The notes under the pieces: model-generated
What the model was told of the DNA's origin: nothing
Seen by the model: only the letters and a program-made list of their open reading frames with translations
Database searches by the model: none
Translations under genes and position numbers: made by a program
Shown here: in pieces, positions 18,803 through 29,901 of the stretch
Numbering within the stretch: the stretch's first letter is position 1
How the letters are laid out: each line of letters starts with the position of its first letter
Assembly: GCA_947501805.1 (NCBI GenBank)
Contig: CANMXJ010000001.1
Location: 62,001-126,000, forward strand
Length of the DNA: 64,000 nucleotides
Source of the DNA: an uncultured Sulfitobacter sp.
Lineage (GTDB): Bacteria > Pseudomonadota > Alphaproteobacteria > Rhodobacterales > Rhodobacteraceae
Direction of reading: 5' to 3'

Positions 18803-18818
18803 TTTCTGCGCGCAGAAA
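18803..18818. promoter_or_regulatory. 16-bp perfect palindrome upstream of RhlE-like helicase
   Basis: TTTCTGCG/CGCAGAAA forms an uninterrupted 16-bp dyad, ending 8 bp before the helicase ATG and overlapping the ribosome-binding region. It could be a repressor operator or an mRNA hairpin that masks initiation; the sequence alone does not decide. Confidence 0.5.
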
Positions 18819-19130
18819 ATGCCCACACGCCATCATTCAAAGGCACCGTCTAGGCGCCCGTAGGGTCACGCAAAACCAGATCGCAAGTGCGGGCCATATG
18901 CCACACACCTGTCTGCAAGCGTTTCGCCCCACGCGTGATCTTGGGAACATCAGCGGGCCTATGGAAGCCGGACCATCTTTGGATCAGGCACTGCTCACGC
19001 GGCAGAAGGCATCGCTGGTACTGCAGATGGGGCACCCGCACGCATAAGTCAACAGCAGCCAGCATATCGGGTGGCACCGTGCCGGAAATGCCGCTACATC
19101 GTTTGCAACTTACGGGACCGGATGCGCGAC
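18819..19130. other. Intergenic region between divergent helicase and fur genes
   Basis: These 312 bp separate the starts of the helicase (minus) and fur (plus). I see no clear sigma-70 box or terminator. A minus-strand open frame at 18850-19065 (ATG at 19065, 71 codons, Cys/Arg-rich, no good SD) looks weakly protein-like but I cannot support it as a gene. The region must contain promoters for both flanking genes. Confidence 0.5.
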
Positions 19131-19550
19131 ATGGCAAACTCCATTATCAAACGTTGCGAGGACATGGGCCTGCGCATGACAGGCCAGCGCCGCATCATCG
19201 CGCAGGTGATTGGCGAGAGCGACGACCACCCCGACGTCGAAGAATTGTACAAACGCGCCTCGGACCGCGACGCAGCGATTTCAATCGCCACGGTTTACCG
19301 CACCGTGAAACTGTTTGAAGAGGCTGGTATCCTTGACAAGCTGGAGTTCGGTGACGGGCGCGCACGCTATGAAGACGCAGAGCGCGACCACCACGACCAC
19401 CTAATAGATATGAACTCGGGCGAGGTTATCGAATTTGTGGATGCCGAGATAGAAGCGCTGCAGGAACGGATCGCGCAAAAGCTGGGCTATGAGTTGCGCG
19501 GTCATCGGTTGGAGCTATACGGCGTTCCCATCAAGAAACAACAGAGCTAG
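19131..19550 (+). CDS. fur: Fur family transcriptional regulator (Fur/Mur type)
   Basis: This 139-aa metalloregulator has an N-terminal winged helix (GLRMTGQRRIIAQVI, DVEELYKRA, ISIATVYRTVKLFEEAGI) and a dimerisation/metal domain with RDHHDHLIDMNSGEVIEF. No cysteines occur in the C-terminal half, so the structural Cys4 zinc site is absent. This agrees with alphaproteobacterial Fur/Mur proteins, which often respond to manganese. The start could be ATG 19131 or 19122; MANSIIKRCE at 19131 matches the usual N-terminus. A DMT transporter follows after 8 bp. Confidence 0.92.
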   Translation: MANSIIKRCEDMGLRMTGQRRIIAQVIGESDDHPDVEELYKRASDRDAAISIATVYRTVKLFEEAGILDKLEFGDGRARYEDAERDHHDHLIDMNSGEVIEFVDAEIEALQERIAQKLGYELRGHRLELYGVPIKKQQS

Positions 19551-19558
19551 GGCGCGCC

Positions 19559-20428
19559 ATGGATAACATACGCGGCGCAACCTTGATGGTGCTGGCCATG
19601 CTCGGCTTTGCCATTGAGGACATGTTTATCAAGCTGCTTGCCGGTGTGGTCAGCGTCGGGCAAATCCTTGTGATGCTCGGCATTGGCGGTTCCGTGGTGT
19701 TTGGCGGTGTCGTTCTGGCCCAAGGCAAATCCCTGTTTTCACGCGACATGCTGACCTTGCCCATCGCCCTGCGTGCCTTGGGTGAAATGATCGGCACGGT
19801 TTGTTTTGTTTCGGCCATCGTGCTCACGCCCATTTCCAGCGCCTCTGCGATTTTGCAGGCCACTCCACTTGTTGTCACGTTAGGTGCTGCGCTGTTTCTG
19901 GGCGAACCTGTGGGCTGGCGGCGCTGGAGCGCGATTATTGTGGGTCTTATGGGTGTTCTACTAATCATCCGCCCCGGCATGGACAGCTTTCAGGTATTGT
20001 CACTGCTGGCTGTGGGCGCGGTGTTTTGTCTGGCTTTACGGGATCTGTCCACGCGCCGCGTACCCGCGACGATTTCAAGCATGCAACTCAGCTTTCTGGG
20101 CTTTGTCGTGATCATCCCCGCAGGCCTTTTGCTGATGCAGGCCACCGGCACACCGCCCGCCATGTTGCAAGGCGTTGAATGGGTCTATTTCTTTAGCGCC
20201 ATGACCATCGGCTTGTTCGCCTACTACGGCATCGTAGCGGCCATGCGCGTCGGTGAGGTCAGCTTTGTCACGCCCTTCCGCTATGCCCGCCTGTTATTCG
20301 CTTTGGTGATCGGGGTTGCGGTTTTCGACGAATCCCCCGATGCGCTAACCCTGATCGGTGCCGCGATCATCGTGGCTTCCGGCATCTATACCGTCTGGCG
20401 CGAACGCCGTGTGGCAGTGGTAGCGTAA
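19559..20428 (+). CDS. EamA/DMT superfamily transporter
   Basis: This 289-aa ten-helix membrane protein has two EamA halves (LTPISSASAILQATPLVVTLGAALFLGE and VGEVSFVTPFRYARLLFALVIG seen in part). It starts 8 bp after the fur stop and is probably co-transcribed with it, so its substrate may be relevant to metal or stress physiology, though nothing in the sequence shows this. It is not closely similar to the other DMT gene at 15308. Confidence 0.9.
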   Translation: MDNIRGATLMVLAMLGFAIEDMFIKLLAGVVSVGQILVMLGIGGSVVFGGVVLAQGKSLFSRDMLTLPIALRALGEMIGTVCFVSAIVLTPISSASAILQATPLVVTLGAALFLGEPVGWRRWSAIIVGLMGVLLIIRPGMDSFQVLSLLAVGAVFCLALRDLSTRRVPATISSMQLSFLGFVVIIPAGLLLMQATGTPPAMLQGVEWVYFFSAMTIGLFAYYGIVAAMRVGEVSFVTPFRYARLLFALVIGVAVFDESPDALTLIGAAIIVASGIYTVWRERRVAVVA

Positions 20429-20470
20429 ACACTGCGCCTGCACCTTTCGCCGCGCCGCGCCACGCGCTAA

Positions 20471-22286
<1,816 letters not shown>

Positions 22287-22292
<6 letters not shown>

Positions 22293-23399
22293 CTGCGACG
22301 GCACACTGACCGTGCCGCCACCCACTGCTGCCCGCACGCCCGTTGTGCTGGCACAGGACGTCGGCAAGCCCCGCGCGACACGTACAGCGAGATAGGCAAA
22401 GGCCTGTGCCTCAAGCATATCACCATCTAGTCCGATGTCCTCGATCGGGACCACCGGACAGTCCAGACTGACAGCCAGCATTTGCATTAACACGGGATTA
22501 CTACGCCCGCCCCCCGTGACCAACACGCGGGATGGCAGGCGGGGGCAATGCTGCATCGCTTCGGCCACACCCGCCGCGCACATCGCCGTAAGGGTCGCGG
22601 CGGCATCGGCATCCGACAATTCGCCAACCAGCGCCACCATTTCCGCAAAATCGTTTCGATCCAGCGACTTGGGTGGGATGCGCGCGAAATAGGGTTCCGC
22701 CAGAAACAACTCTAGCGCACCCTGTTCGACCTCGCCCTTTGCCGCCAGTTTGCCGCCCTCGTCAAACGGCAACCCCAGACGCGCTTGCATCAAATCATTC
22801 AGCGGCGCATTGGCAGGTCCGGTATCGAACGCCAACAATGCGCCTTCGTCCTCTGGCCGCACCTGCGCGGGATCAACCCACGTAAGGTTGCCCACGCCAC
22901 CAAGGTTGAGGAATGCGACCGGTTTCGTGATCCCCGCATATCTCGCGCAGGCATGGTGGAAAAACGGCGCAAGGGGCGCGCCTTCTCCGCCCATTTCAAC
23001 ATCCGCACTGCGAAAGTCCCAGACCACAGGCACACCTAGATGATCCGCCAGAACAGCCCCGTCACCAACCTGTAACGTGCCCTGGCCGCGGGGCGCATGC
23101 GCGAGTGTTTGGCCATGAAATCCGATCAGATCAATTTCATTAAATTGTGCCAGCAGCTCGATATGCGCAGTCTCGACAACTTGCGCTGCGGCGCGCACTT
23201 CCTCGCCTTGCCATTTACCGAAACCTGCCGCGATGACTTGCCTTTGCTGAGATGAATACGAGCAATACGCAGACGCCCCGAACGAGACTATGTCGCGCCC
23301 GTCCGTCACCAGCACGGCCGCGTCCACACCATCAAGAGAGGTGCCCGACATCGCGCCCAATGCACGCAACGGACCTTCTTTGCTGATCGCCCTGCTCAT
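22287..23399 (-). CDS. anmK: Anhydro-N-acetylmuramic acid kinase
   Basis: Phosphorylates and hydrolyses 1,6-anhydro-MurNAc during peptidoglycan recycling. The 370-aa length is normal. The family signature [13 protein letters not shown] is at the N-terminus, with [35 protein letters not shown] and [12 protein letters not shown] further on. It is divergent from tyrS. The recycling glucosaminidase gene nagZ is elsewhere in this window (36569), consistent with an intact recycling pathway. Confidence 0.96.
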
Positions 23400-23413
23400 A
23401 TCGCCCCACCTCG

Positions 23414-23463
23414 TTTGCGGGCCTTTCCCTTAGCGGCCCTTGCGCCTATAGATGCCCCGCAAA
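23414..23463. promoter_or_regulatory. Spaced inverted repeat between divergent anmK and tyrS
   Basis: TTTGCGGG (23414-23421) and CCCGCAAA (23456-23463) are exact inverted copies 34 bp apart, in the 84-bp space between the two starts. They could pair in a leader RNA or be paired operator sites; no other support is visible. Confidence 0.3.
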
Positions 23464-23483
23464 CATGAGGCGAGGCAAGCAAT

Positions 23484-24734
23484 ATGACCTACCATCCCAA
23501 ATCGGAATTCATCGCAGTGATGATGGAGCGCGGCTTTTTGGCCGATTGCACCGATTATCAAGGGCTTGACGAGGCGATGTTGAAAGGCGGCATGCCAGGG
23601 TACATCGGTTTTGATGCTACGGCAAAATCGCTGCATGTGGGGTCTCTGATACAGATCATGATGCTGCGCTGGTTGCAGAAAACCGGGGGCAAGCCGATCA
23701 CCCTGATGGGCGGCGGCACAACCAAGGTGGGTGATCCGTCCTTTCGCGCGGACGAGCGCCCTTTGCTGGGGCCGGAACAGATCGACGAGAACATCGCGGG
23801 TATCAAGAAAGTCTTCAGCGCTTACCTGACCTATGGCGATGGCCCGACCGATGCGATGATGATCAACAACGCCGAATGGCTGGATGATCTGAACTACCTC
23901 GATTTCCTGCGCGACATCGGGCGGCATTTCTCGATCAACCGGATGCTGTCATTTGAAAGCGTTAAGTCCCGGCTGGACCGCGAGCAGTCGCTGAGCTTCC
24001 TCGAGTTCAACTACATGATCCTGCAAGCCTATGATTTCATGGAGCTTCACCGCCGCTATGGCTGCATCCTGCAAATGGGCGGCTCTGACCAGTGGGGCAA
24101 CATCGTTAACGGTATCGACCTCACGCGCCGGGTGATCGACGGTGAGGTTTACGGGCTGACATCACCCCTGTTGACCACCTCGGATGGCAAGAAAATGGGA
24201 AAGTCGCAATCGGGCGCGATTTGGCTGAACGGCGACATGCTTAGCCCTTATGAGTTCTGGCAGTTCTGGCGCAACACGACAGACGCTGATGTGGGGCGCT
24301 TTCTGAAACTCTACACCGAATTGCCTGTGGATGAATGTGAGAGACTGGGTGCGCTGGAAGGTGCTGAAATCAACGAAGCCAAAATACGTTTAGCCAATGA
24401 AGTCACAGGCTTGCTGCACGGCGCTGAAGCTGCACAAGCCGCCGAAGCGACTGCACGCGAAGTGTTCGAGAAAGGCGGCGTGGGTGACGATCTGCCAACA
24501 TTGGTATTGTCCACCGCAGACGTTGGTGATGGCATATCGATCGTGCAGTTGTTGGTGAAATCGGGTCTGGCAGGCTCCGGCAAAGAGGCCAAGCGCCTGA
24601 TCTCCGAAAACGGGGCAAAGATAGACGACGCACCTTTGACGGACGCAGGTATGATGCTCGACGTTGCCGCTCTGTCACGTCCAATCAAGCTGAGTGCAGG
24701 CAAGAAACGTCACGCCTTAGTGCAAATCGGTTAA
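23484..24734 (+). CDS. tyrS: Tyrosyl-tRNA synthetase
   Basis: Class I aminoacyl-tRNA synthetase charging tRNA-Tyr. The 416-aa protein has the HIGH-type motif [12 protein letters not shown] near residue 48, the tyrosine-site segment [23 protein letters not shown], and the KMSKS-type motif [16 protein letters not shown]-terminal S4 RNA-binding domain (about 345-416) contains [26 protein letters not shown] lies upstream of ATG 23484. Confidence 0.97.
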   Translation: MTYHPKSEFIAVMMERGFLADCTDYQGLDEAMLKGGMPGYIGFDATAKSLHVGSLIQIMMLRWLQKTGGKPITLMGGGTTKVGDPSFRADERPLLGPEQIDENIAGIKKVFSAYLTYGDGPTDAMMINNAEWLDDLNYLDFLRDIGRHFSINRMLSFESVKSRLDREQSLSFLEFNYMILQAYDFMELHRRYGCILQMGGSDQWGNIVNGIDLTRRVIDGEVYGLTSPLLTTSDGKKMGKSQSGAIWLNGDMLSPYEFWQFWRNTTDADVGRFLKLYTELPVDECERLGALEGAEINEAKIRLANEVTGLLHGAEAAQAAEATAREVFEKGGVGDDLPTLVLSTADVGDGISIVQLLVKSGLAGSGKEAKRLISENGAKIDDAPLTDAGMMLDVAALSRPIKLSAGKKRHALVQIG

Positions 24735-24764
24735 CCCGGTTTTTACTTTACGTTAACCAAAAGT

Positions 24765-24795
24765 GGGCTTCATCGGCGCATGTTCGATGAAGCCC
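24765..24795 (+). other. 11-bp perfect hairpin enclosing a start codon
   Basis: GGGCTTCATCG (24765-24775) pairs perfectly with CGATGAAGCCC (24785-24795). The 9-nt loop contains the ATG at 24780 assigned to the next gene. It could terminate or stabilise tyrS mRNA (no U-run follows) or control initiation of the acyltransferase. Confidence 0.6.
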
Positions 24796-25604
24796 GCCTG
24801 CCCGATCATGCGTTGATGCAGGACCCTGCCTTTGCAGTGGCCTTGCGGATCTGTGGTCAAAAGCCGGTCATCCTATCCGGCGGGCTGATCTTGCTTGTGC
24901 GGCGGGTTGCGGGCGTAAAAATCACAATGCTGCCGCGCGCCCCTGTTCCGGATGATCTGTGGGGCAAATTGCGGCAAGCAAAGCTACAATCATGCCCCAT
25001 TCTGTTGTCACCCGATACCCCTTGCCAAATGCCGTTTGGCCTGCGTCTACGCGCTCCGCGCCGCCTTGCATGGCTCACCCTTTGCAAAAGTCTTGAACAG
25101 CAACGGGGCCAATTACATCAAAAATGGCGTAACCAGCTCCGCAAAGCGGAACAGAGCGCAATTGCGGTAACTTGTTACCCCCTCGCTGTGGATCAAAGCG
25201 ACGAGATTGTAAAACTGGAAACGGCCCAAGCCCGCCAACGCGGATATCTCAATTGGCCCGCTCCGCTCACAATGGCTTTTGCATCAGCGGCACCGGCGCA
25301 AACGCATCTGTTTGTTGCCTGTCACAAAGGACAGATCATCGCGCAGATGTTGTTTCTGTCTCATGGCAAAGCGGCAAGCTATCATATCGGTCATACAACG
25401 GCACAGGGCCGCGCACTCGGGGCGCATAACTTGCTGATGTGGCGTGCGATGGAAACGCTGTCCGGTATTGGTTGTCAGCGGCTTGATCTAGGCCTGCTGG
25501 CCGCAGAAACGCCAGGTCTGAACCGCTTTAAGCTGCGCACCGGTGCACTGGCTCATGAAACCGGTGGCACATATCTGTGCTGGCACCCGTTTGCGCGTCG
25601 TTAG
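24780..25604 (+). CDS. FemAB/GNAT-like acyltransferase
   Basis: This protein of up to 274 aa has the C-terminal GNAT/FemAB-like arrangement: HLFVACHKGQIIAQMLFL, SYHIGHTTAQGRALGAHNLLMW and a terminal GLNRFKLRTGA. An N-terminal half without clear motifs precedes a basic stretch KWRNQLRKAEQ near residue 120. The assigned ATG 24780 lies in the loop of a strong hairpin and has no SD; ATG 24816 (MQDPAFAV) is an alternative. The 3' end overlaps the convergent ABC-F gene by 4 bp (TTAG). Substrate unknown. Confidence 0.75.
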   Translation: MFDEARLPDHALMQDPAFAVALRICGQKPVILSGGLILLVRRVAGVKITMLPRAPVPDDLWGKLRQAKLQSCPILLSPDTPCQMPFGLRLRAPRRLAWLTLCKSLEQQRGQLHQKWRNQLRKAEQSAIAVTCYPLAVDQSDEIVKLETAQARQRGYLNWPAPLTMAFASAAPAQTHLFVACHKGQIIAQMLFLSHGKAASYHIGHTTAQGRALGAHNLLMWRAMETLSGIGCQRLDLGLLAAETPGLNRFKLRTGALAHETGGTYLCWHPFARR

Positions 25605-27412
25605 CCTGCTGCGCGCTCCTCTAGCAGCAACCATTCTTCTTCCGAAGCTGCCAGCTTCTCCTGACGCTCAACAAGGGCTTGCGTGGCTTTCTTGAACTTC
25701 ACCGGTTCGCGGGTGAACAGATCCGCATCCGCCAGCAACCCTTCAAGCTTGCCGATCTCTGCCTCAAGACGTGCAATTTCCGCAGGCAAGCCTGCCAGAC
25801 GATGTTTCTCCGTGAAACTCAACCCTTTCTTACCAGGCTTTTTGGGTTCGGCTTTGGCAACGGCGGGTTTCTTGGTTTCGCTCACGCTGTCGACAAAATC
25901 ATCCTGTCCCCGTTGCGACAGGTAGTCCGTCCAGCCGCCCGCATAGATCGTGGCGCGGCCGTCGCCCTCCATCGCAATGGTGGTGGCCGCGACACGGTCA
26001 AGGAAATCGCGGTCATGGCTGACCAGAATCACGGTGCCATCGTATTGGCCCAGCAGTTCCTGCAGCAGATCAAGCGTTTCAACATCCAGATCGTTGGTCG
26101 GTTCGTCCAGCACCAAAAGATTACTCTCGCGTGCCATGATCTTGGCCAGCAACAACCGAGCCTTTTCACCGCCAGACAGCGAGCGCACGGGCGCGCGTGC
26201 CTGTCCCTCATCAAAGAGGAATTCCTTAAGGTAGCCGACCACATGCTTGGGGGTACCGCGCACCAGAACCTGATCAGCCTTGCCCGACACACGCATGTCC
26301 GGATCACCGGTCAATGATTCCCACAGTGTCATGTTTTCGTCCAACTGCGCGCGGGCCTGATCAAACAGCGCCAGCGCCAGATTGGTGCCCAGCGTCACAG
26401 TGCCTTCATCCGGCTCCTCGCGCCCGATGAGCATATTCAAGAGCGTGGTCTTGCCCACACCGTTCGGCCCAACAAGCGCAATGCGATCGCCGCGTTGTAC
26501 CTTAAGGTCAAAGTTTTGCAGAATGACCTTGTCACCGTAGCGTTTGGAAATTCCAACCGCTTCGATCACCTTGCGGCCAGATTTCGGCCCCGCCTCCAGC
26601 GCCATCGCAGCCGCCCCTTGGCGACCAATCTGCGAGGCCCGCTCGGCGCGTAACTCTTGCAGTGCGCGCACCCGGCCCTGATTGCGTTTGCGCCGTGCGG
26701 AAATGCCTTCAACCGCCCATCGCGCCTCAGCCTTGATCTTGCGGTTAAGCTTGTGGCGCTGGGTGTCTTCTTCTTCCCACACCGCATCACGCCATGCTTC
26801 GAATGCACCAAAACCTTTTTCCTGGCGCTTCACCATTCCCCTGTCAATCCAGAGGGTTGCACGGGTAAGCTCACGCAAGAAAGCGCGGTCATGGCTGATG
26901 ATTACAAAGGCTGTGCGTGTGCTTTTGAGTTCCCCTTCCAGCCAGCGGATCGCCTCGATGTCGAGATGGTTGGTCGGTTCGTCCAGCAACATCAAGGCAG
27001 GCTCTTCGGCCATCAGGCGCGCCAAGGCTGCGCGACGGCGTTCACCGCCACTGGCTGTTGCAACGGCGCGCTCCGGATCAAACTTGAGGCCTTCGCCTGC
27101 GCGCTCCACCTTGTACATTTCGGAAGGTTCAAGCGTGGCCGCCGCAAAGTCACCCAACGTCTCGTAACCTGACAGATCGGGGTCTTGTTCCATATACCCC
27201 ACACTCACGCCCGGCCCGGCAATTACATCACCCCGATCCGCCTCGACCAGCCCGGCCATGACTTTCATCAAGGTGGATTTGCCAGACCCGTTGCGCCCCA
27301 CCAGTGCCACCCGGTCCCCCGGCTGGACCACCAGTGACAACCCGTCAAAAACAGGATCGCCCCCAAAAGTGAGTGAAATTTCGTTTAATTGTAAAAGAGG
27401 TGCTCTAGCCAT
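25601..27412 (-). CDS. uup: ABC-F family ATPase (Uup-like)
   Basis: This 603-aa soluble tandem ATPase has Walker A motifs GRNGSGKST and GPNGVGKTT, signatures ASGGERRRAAL and LSGGEKARLL, and Walker B plus D-loop LMLLDEPTNHLD and LLVLDEPTNDLD. A charged P-site linker lies between the domains. The last 90 or so residues form a Lys-rich linker and coiled coil (LPAEIARLEAEIGKLE), as in Uup. ABC-F proteins act on ribosomes or nucleic acids rather than in transport. No membrane segments are present. The stop shares bases with the convergent acyltransferase stop. Confidence 0.93.
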   Translation of the reverse strand: MARAPLLQLNEISLTFGGDPVFDGLSLVVQPGDRVALVGRNGSGKSTLMKVMAGLVEADRGDVIAGPGVSVGYMEQDPDLSGYETLGDFAAATLEPSEMYKVERAGEGLKFDPERAVATASGGERRRAALARLMAEEPALMLLDEPTNHLDIEAIRWLEGELKSTRTAFVIISHDRAFLRELTRATLWIDRGMVKRQEKGFGAFEAWRDAVWEEEDTQRHKLNRKIKAEARWAVEGISARRKRNQGRVRALQELRAERASQIGRQGAAAMALEAGPKSGRKVIEAVGISKRYGDKVILQNFDLKVQRGDRIALVGPNGVGKTTLLNMLIGREEPDEGTVTLGTNLALALFDQARAQLDENMTLWESLTGDPDMRVSGKADQVLVRGTPKHVVGYLKEFLFDEGQARAPVRSLSGGEKARLLLAKIMARESNLLVLDEPTNDLDVETLDLLQELLGQYDGTVILVSHDRDFLDRVAATTIAMEGDGRATIYAGGWTDYLSQRGQDDFVDSVSETKKPAVAKAEPKKPGKKGLSFTEKHRLAGLPAEIARLEAEIGKLEGLLADADLFTREPVKFKKATQALVERQEKLAASEEEWLLLEERAAG

Positions 27413-27519
27413 GGCTTGCAGCTAAACGCCGCCCCCCCAAAGGTCAACGGACCCCAAGCTTCACTTGGCCAATAAACTCGATACCGCACCCTCACCCACA
27501 CTTCGATCTGGAAATCAGC

Positions 27520-28245
27520 TCAGACCAAAGCCCGCAAAAGACGTTTCCGGTTGTCGGGAATCGCACCTATCTCCAATCCGGTAAACACATGCAGGGTGTT
27601 CATCTGATGATCGACAACCGCATGATCACTGACCCAGCCCCCCATTACTAGATAGGTCCGCAACAAGGGTGGCATGCGCAACATCGCTTTTTTCACGTCC
27701 GGCTTGCGGCGCAACCGCGCGGCATACCGAAACACATCCGGTGCCTTTACCCTTGGCAGCCAGCGTTTGGGCGCAAGGTGGCGCGCGCGCAGCATGGCAA
27801 AGGCATCAAGGTAATGTGCCGTTTCGGTACCGGGAAATGAAGAACACCCAAACAACAATTGCACGTCTTGGCTATCCACCAAATCAGTCAGCGCGGCCCA
27901 TGCCACACGCAGGATATCGGCATCACACCTGTCGGGGTCCACGCAAAAGCGACCCATTTCAAGCATCCGGCCTTGATAACCCTCAAGCGCACTTAACTCG
28001 TAAAATTGCGCGGCGTAACTCTGTGCAAGGCTGGCACCGTCCAATGCCAACAAACGGTAACAACACACCACCACACCATCCGACGTATCTTCAACCAGAA
28101 TATGGATGCTGCGGGCGTCAAAGGCATCGGTATCGAGCGGCCCTGCCAACCCGAAACATCGCGACCGCAGAGCCTGCGCCTGCGTAATCTGCGTTTGTGT
28201 GGTCGCCTGCCGGACTGTGTATCTGCCCGATTGGATCAGGATCAT
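27520..28245 (-). CDS. olsB: L-ornithine N-alpha-acyltransferase OlsB
   Basis: Transfers a 3-hydroxyacyl group from ACP to ornithine, the first step of ornithine lipid synthesis. The 241-aa protein carries the family features ALRSRCFG, the LEMGRFCVDP segment, and the diagnostic LLFGCSSFPGTE. It lies 36 bp downstream of bamE on the same strand, so they are probably co-transcribed. The partner OlsA (1-acyltransferase) is not in this window. Ornithine lipids are typical of Roseobacter membranes. Confidence 0.93.
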   Translation of the reverse strand: MILIQSGRYTVRQATTQTQITQAQALRSRCFGLAGPLDTDAFDARSIHILVEDTSDGVVVCCYRLLALDGASLAQSYAAQFYELSALEGYQGRMLEMGRFCVDPDRCDADILRVAWAALTDLVDSQDVQLLFGCSSFPGTETAHYLDAFAMLRARHLAPKRWLPRVKAPDVFRYAARLRRKPDVKKAMLRMPPLLRTYLVMGGWVSDHAVVDHQMNTLHVFTGLEIGAIPDNRKRLLRALV

Positions 28246-28281
28246 CGCATCCCTCCAACACGGCTCACGAGGCGGGCGACA

Positions 28282-28758
28282 TCACCCGCCAAAGCCTGCG
28301 GGATTGAAGCGGCCGATGTTGCCAAGCAGTTGGCGTAGGAACGTGCTGTCACTGACAGCTGATGTGGTCACACGCCGCGACAGCGGCACAACCTGCCCGC
28401 GCTCCAACCCAAAGCGTTCGACGTTTTGCACAATACCCCTGTCGGAAAAGCTGATCGCGACCACCTGACGGTCGATCTCTTGTGGGGCGAAGGGTCCAAC
28501 TGTCCGTGTCCGCATACGCACGTAAAAATAGCCGCTGTTGTCCAGCACACCCGAAGATGTCGGCACGCCCACCTTGTCGGCAACCGTTTCGCGTGTGTCG
28601 CTGCCGACCTTGATCAATTCCAGATCTTCCTCGGGCGGAATATAACCGTGGTTGTTGAACTGCGGCGTGCAGCCTGCCAAAGAAAGTCCCAGCACCAGTA
28701 TGCTGGCCTGAACCGCCCGACGCGGGGCCCGAAACGAGATTCGGTTGATGGTGCGCAT
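28282..28758 (-). CDS. bamE: Outer membrane assembly lipoprotein BamE
   Basis: Small BAM-complex lipoprotein. The 158-aa product has a long basic signal peptide ending in lipobox LAGC (residues 27-30). The mature SmpA/OmlA-like domain has LELIKVGSDTRETVADKVGVP and GYFYVRMRTRTVGPF. It is divergent from the DUF177 gene, with 103 bp between starts, an arrangement common in Rhodobacterales. OlsB follows on the same strand. Confidence 0.92.
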   Translation of the reverse strand: MRTINRISFRAPRRAVQASILVLGLSLAGCTPQFNNHGYIPPEEDLELIKVGSDTRETVADKVGVPTSSGVLDNSGYFYVRMRTRTVGPFAPQEIDRQVVAISFSDRGIVQNVERFGLERGQVVPLSRRVTTSAVSDSTFLRQLLGNIGRFNPAGFGG

Positions 28759-28861
28759 ATGCTCTGCCCTTTGCCCTTGTCAGTGCTGGCTTTTATTTCG
28801 CATACACCATGCTGACCCATGTATTCAAGAAACGTGTTGAAGAAACGAAAGGTGATCCGAT

Positions 28862-29413
28862 ATGGCGCATGCCTCCCCAAGTGACACGGCACTGCGTGTT
28901 GCCGACCTGTCGCCAACGGCCCAGAATGATTTTGCACTACGTCCCGACAGCGTTCAGTTGAACGACATTGCAGCTGCTCTTGATCTGTCAAGCCTGCGCA
29001 AACTGAGCTTTGAGGGCCAATTGAAGCCGCTTGGCAATGCGGACTGGACACTTGTTGCCCGTCTTGGCGCAACCGTAGTGCAGCCGTGTGTTGTAACGCT
29101 TGAGCCTGTGACAACCCGAATTGACGTGGACGTAACGCGCCGTTTTCTGCGCGATTATCAGCAATCGGACGAACCAGAGGCGGAAATGCCGGACGATGAC
29201 ACCACTGAATCCCTTGGTACATGGATTGATCCGGCAGTTATCATGCAAGAAGCGCTGGCGCTGGCAGTTCCTGACTACCCGCGCAAGGAAGGTGCCGAAC
29301 TGGGACAGTTGGTCTACACCAAACCCGGTGACGCACCGATGACCGATGAAGACGCCCGCCCCTTTGCCGGACTCGCAGATCTGCAAAACAAACTCAAAAA
29401 GGACGGCGCATAG
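28862..29413 (+). CDS. yceD: DUF177 (YceD) family protein
   Basis: This 183-aa protein contains the DUF177 pattern, with VQPCVVTLEPVTTRIDVDV (the conserved Cys-containing strand) and LGTWIDPAVIMQEALALAVPDYPRKEG near the C-terminus. YceD homologues have been tied to 23S rRNA maturation or accumulation in several organisms. It precedes rpmF, plsX and fabH, the conserved order, though 235 bp intervene before rpmF. Confidence 0.9.
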   Translation: MAHASPSDTALRVADLSPTAQNDFALRPDSVQLNDIAAALDLSSLRKLSFEGQLKPLGNADWTLVARLGATVVQPCVVTLEPVTTRIDVDVTRRFLRDYQQSDEPEAEMPDDDTTESLGTWIDPAVIMQEALALAVPDYPRKEGAELGQLVYTKPGDAPMTDEDARPFAGLADLQNKLKKDGA

Positions 29414-29505
29414 GCAAGAGTGACAAGGTAAACGATTTCAGCCTTGAACCCACCCGTTTTCGCGGTATTTTGCCGCTCATATACCAATATGCACATATCC
29501 CACCG

Positions 29506-29528
29506 AATTAGGCCCGCTTTTCCTAATT
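29506..29528. other. Hairpin in the yceD-rpmF intergenic region
   Basis: AATTAGG (29506-29512) and CCTAATT (29522-29528) form a 7-bp perfect stem with a 9-nt loop in an AT-rich stretch. It may be a weak terminator of yceD or part of the rpmF leader. The rest of the 235-bp spacer shows nothing I can assign. Confidence 0.35.
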
Positions 29529-29648
29529 AAGGTTGGACATCACCCGCTGCTTTGCCTAAAGCGGCGACACGCCCGATCCGGGGTAGATTGAAACACGGGG
29601 CTTGTCACGCATTGTGGCCCGGCCCCCCGAATGACAAAGGCACCAGTC

Positions 29649-29855
29649 ATGGCTGTCCAGCAGAATAAAGTATCCAAGTCGCGCCGCAACAACCGCCGCG
29701 CACACGATTCGCTTACCGCCGCGAACCCGAACGAATGTTCCAACTGCGGTGAGCTGAAGCGCCCACACCACATTTGCGCCTCTTGCGGTCACTACGACGA
29801 CAAAGAAATCGTTGCACTGACAGAAGAAGTCGACCTGGATGAAGACGCGGCCTAA
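29649..29855 (+). CDS. rpmF: 50S ribosomal protein L32
   Basis: This 68-aa protein begins [19 protein letters not shown], the highly conserved L32 N-terminus, and has a zinc-ribbon Cys pair arrangement CSNCG and CASCG. ATG 29649 is chosen because L32 begins here and AAAGG lies 8 nt upstream. It lies upstream of plsX and fabH as in most proteobacteria. Confidence 0.97.
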   Translation: MAVQQNKVSKSRRNNRRAHDSLTAANPNECSNCGELKRPHHICASCGHYDDKEIVALTEEVDLDEDAA

Positions 29856-29901
29856 GGTCAGGCATTCGTTTTTTCGCAGATCATAAAAGGCACTCGCATT
29901 G

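Noticed and set aside
17497..19047. 516-codon plus-strand open frame across the helicase gene
   Set aside because: It is antisense to a full set of DEAD-box motifs and has no recognisable domain or ribosome site.
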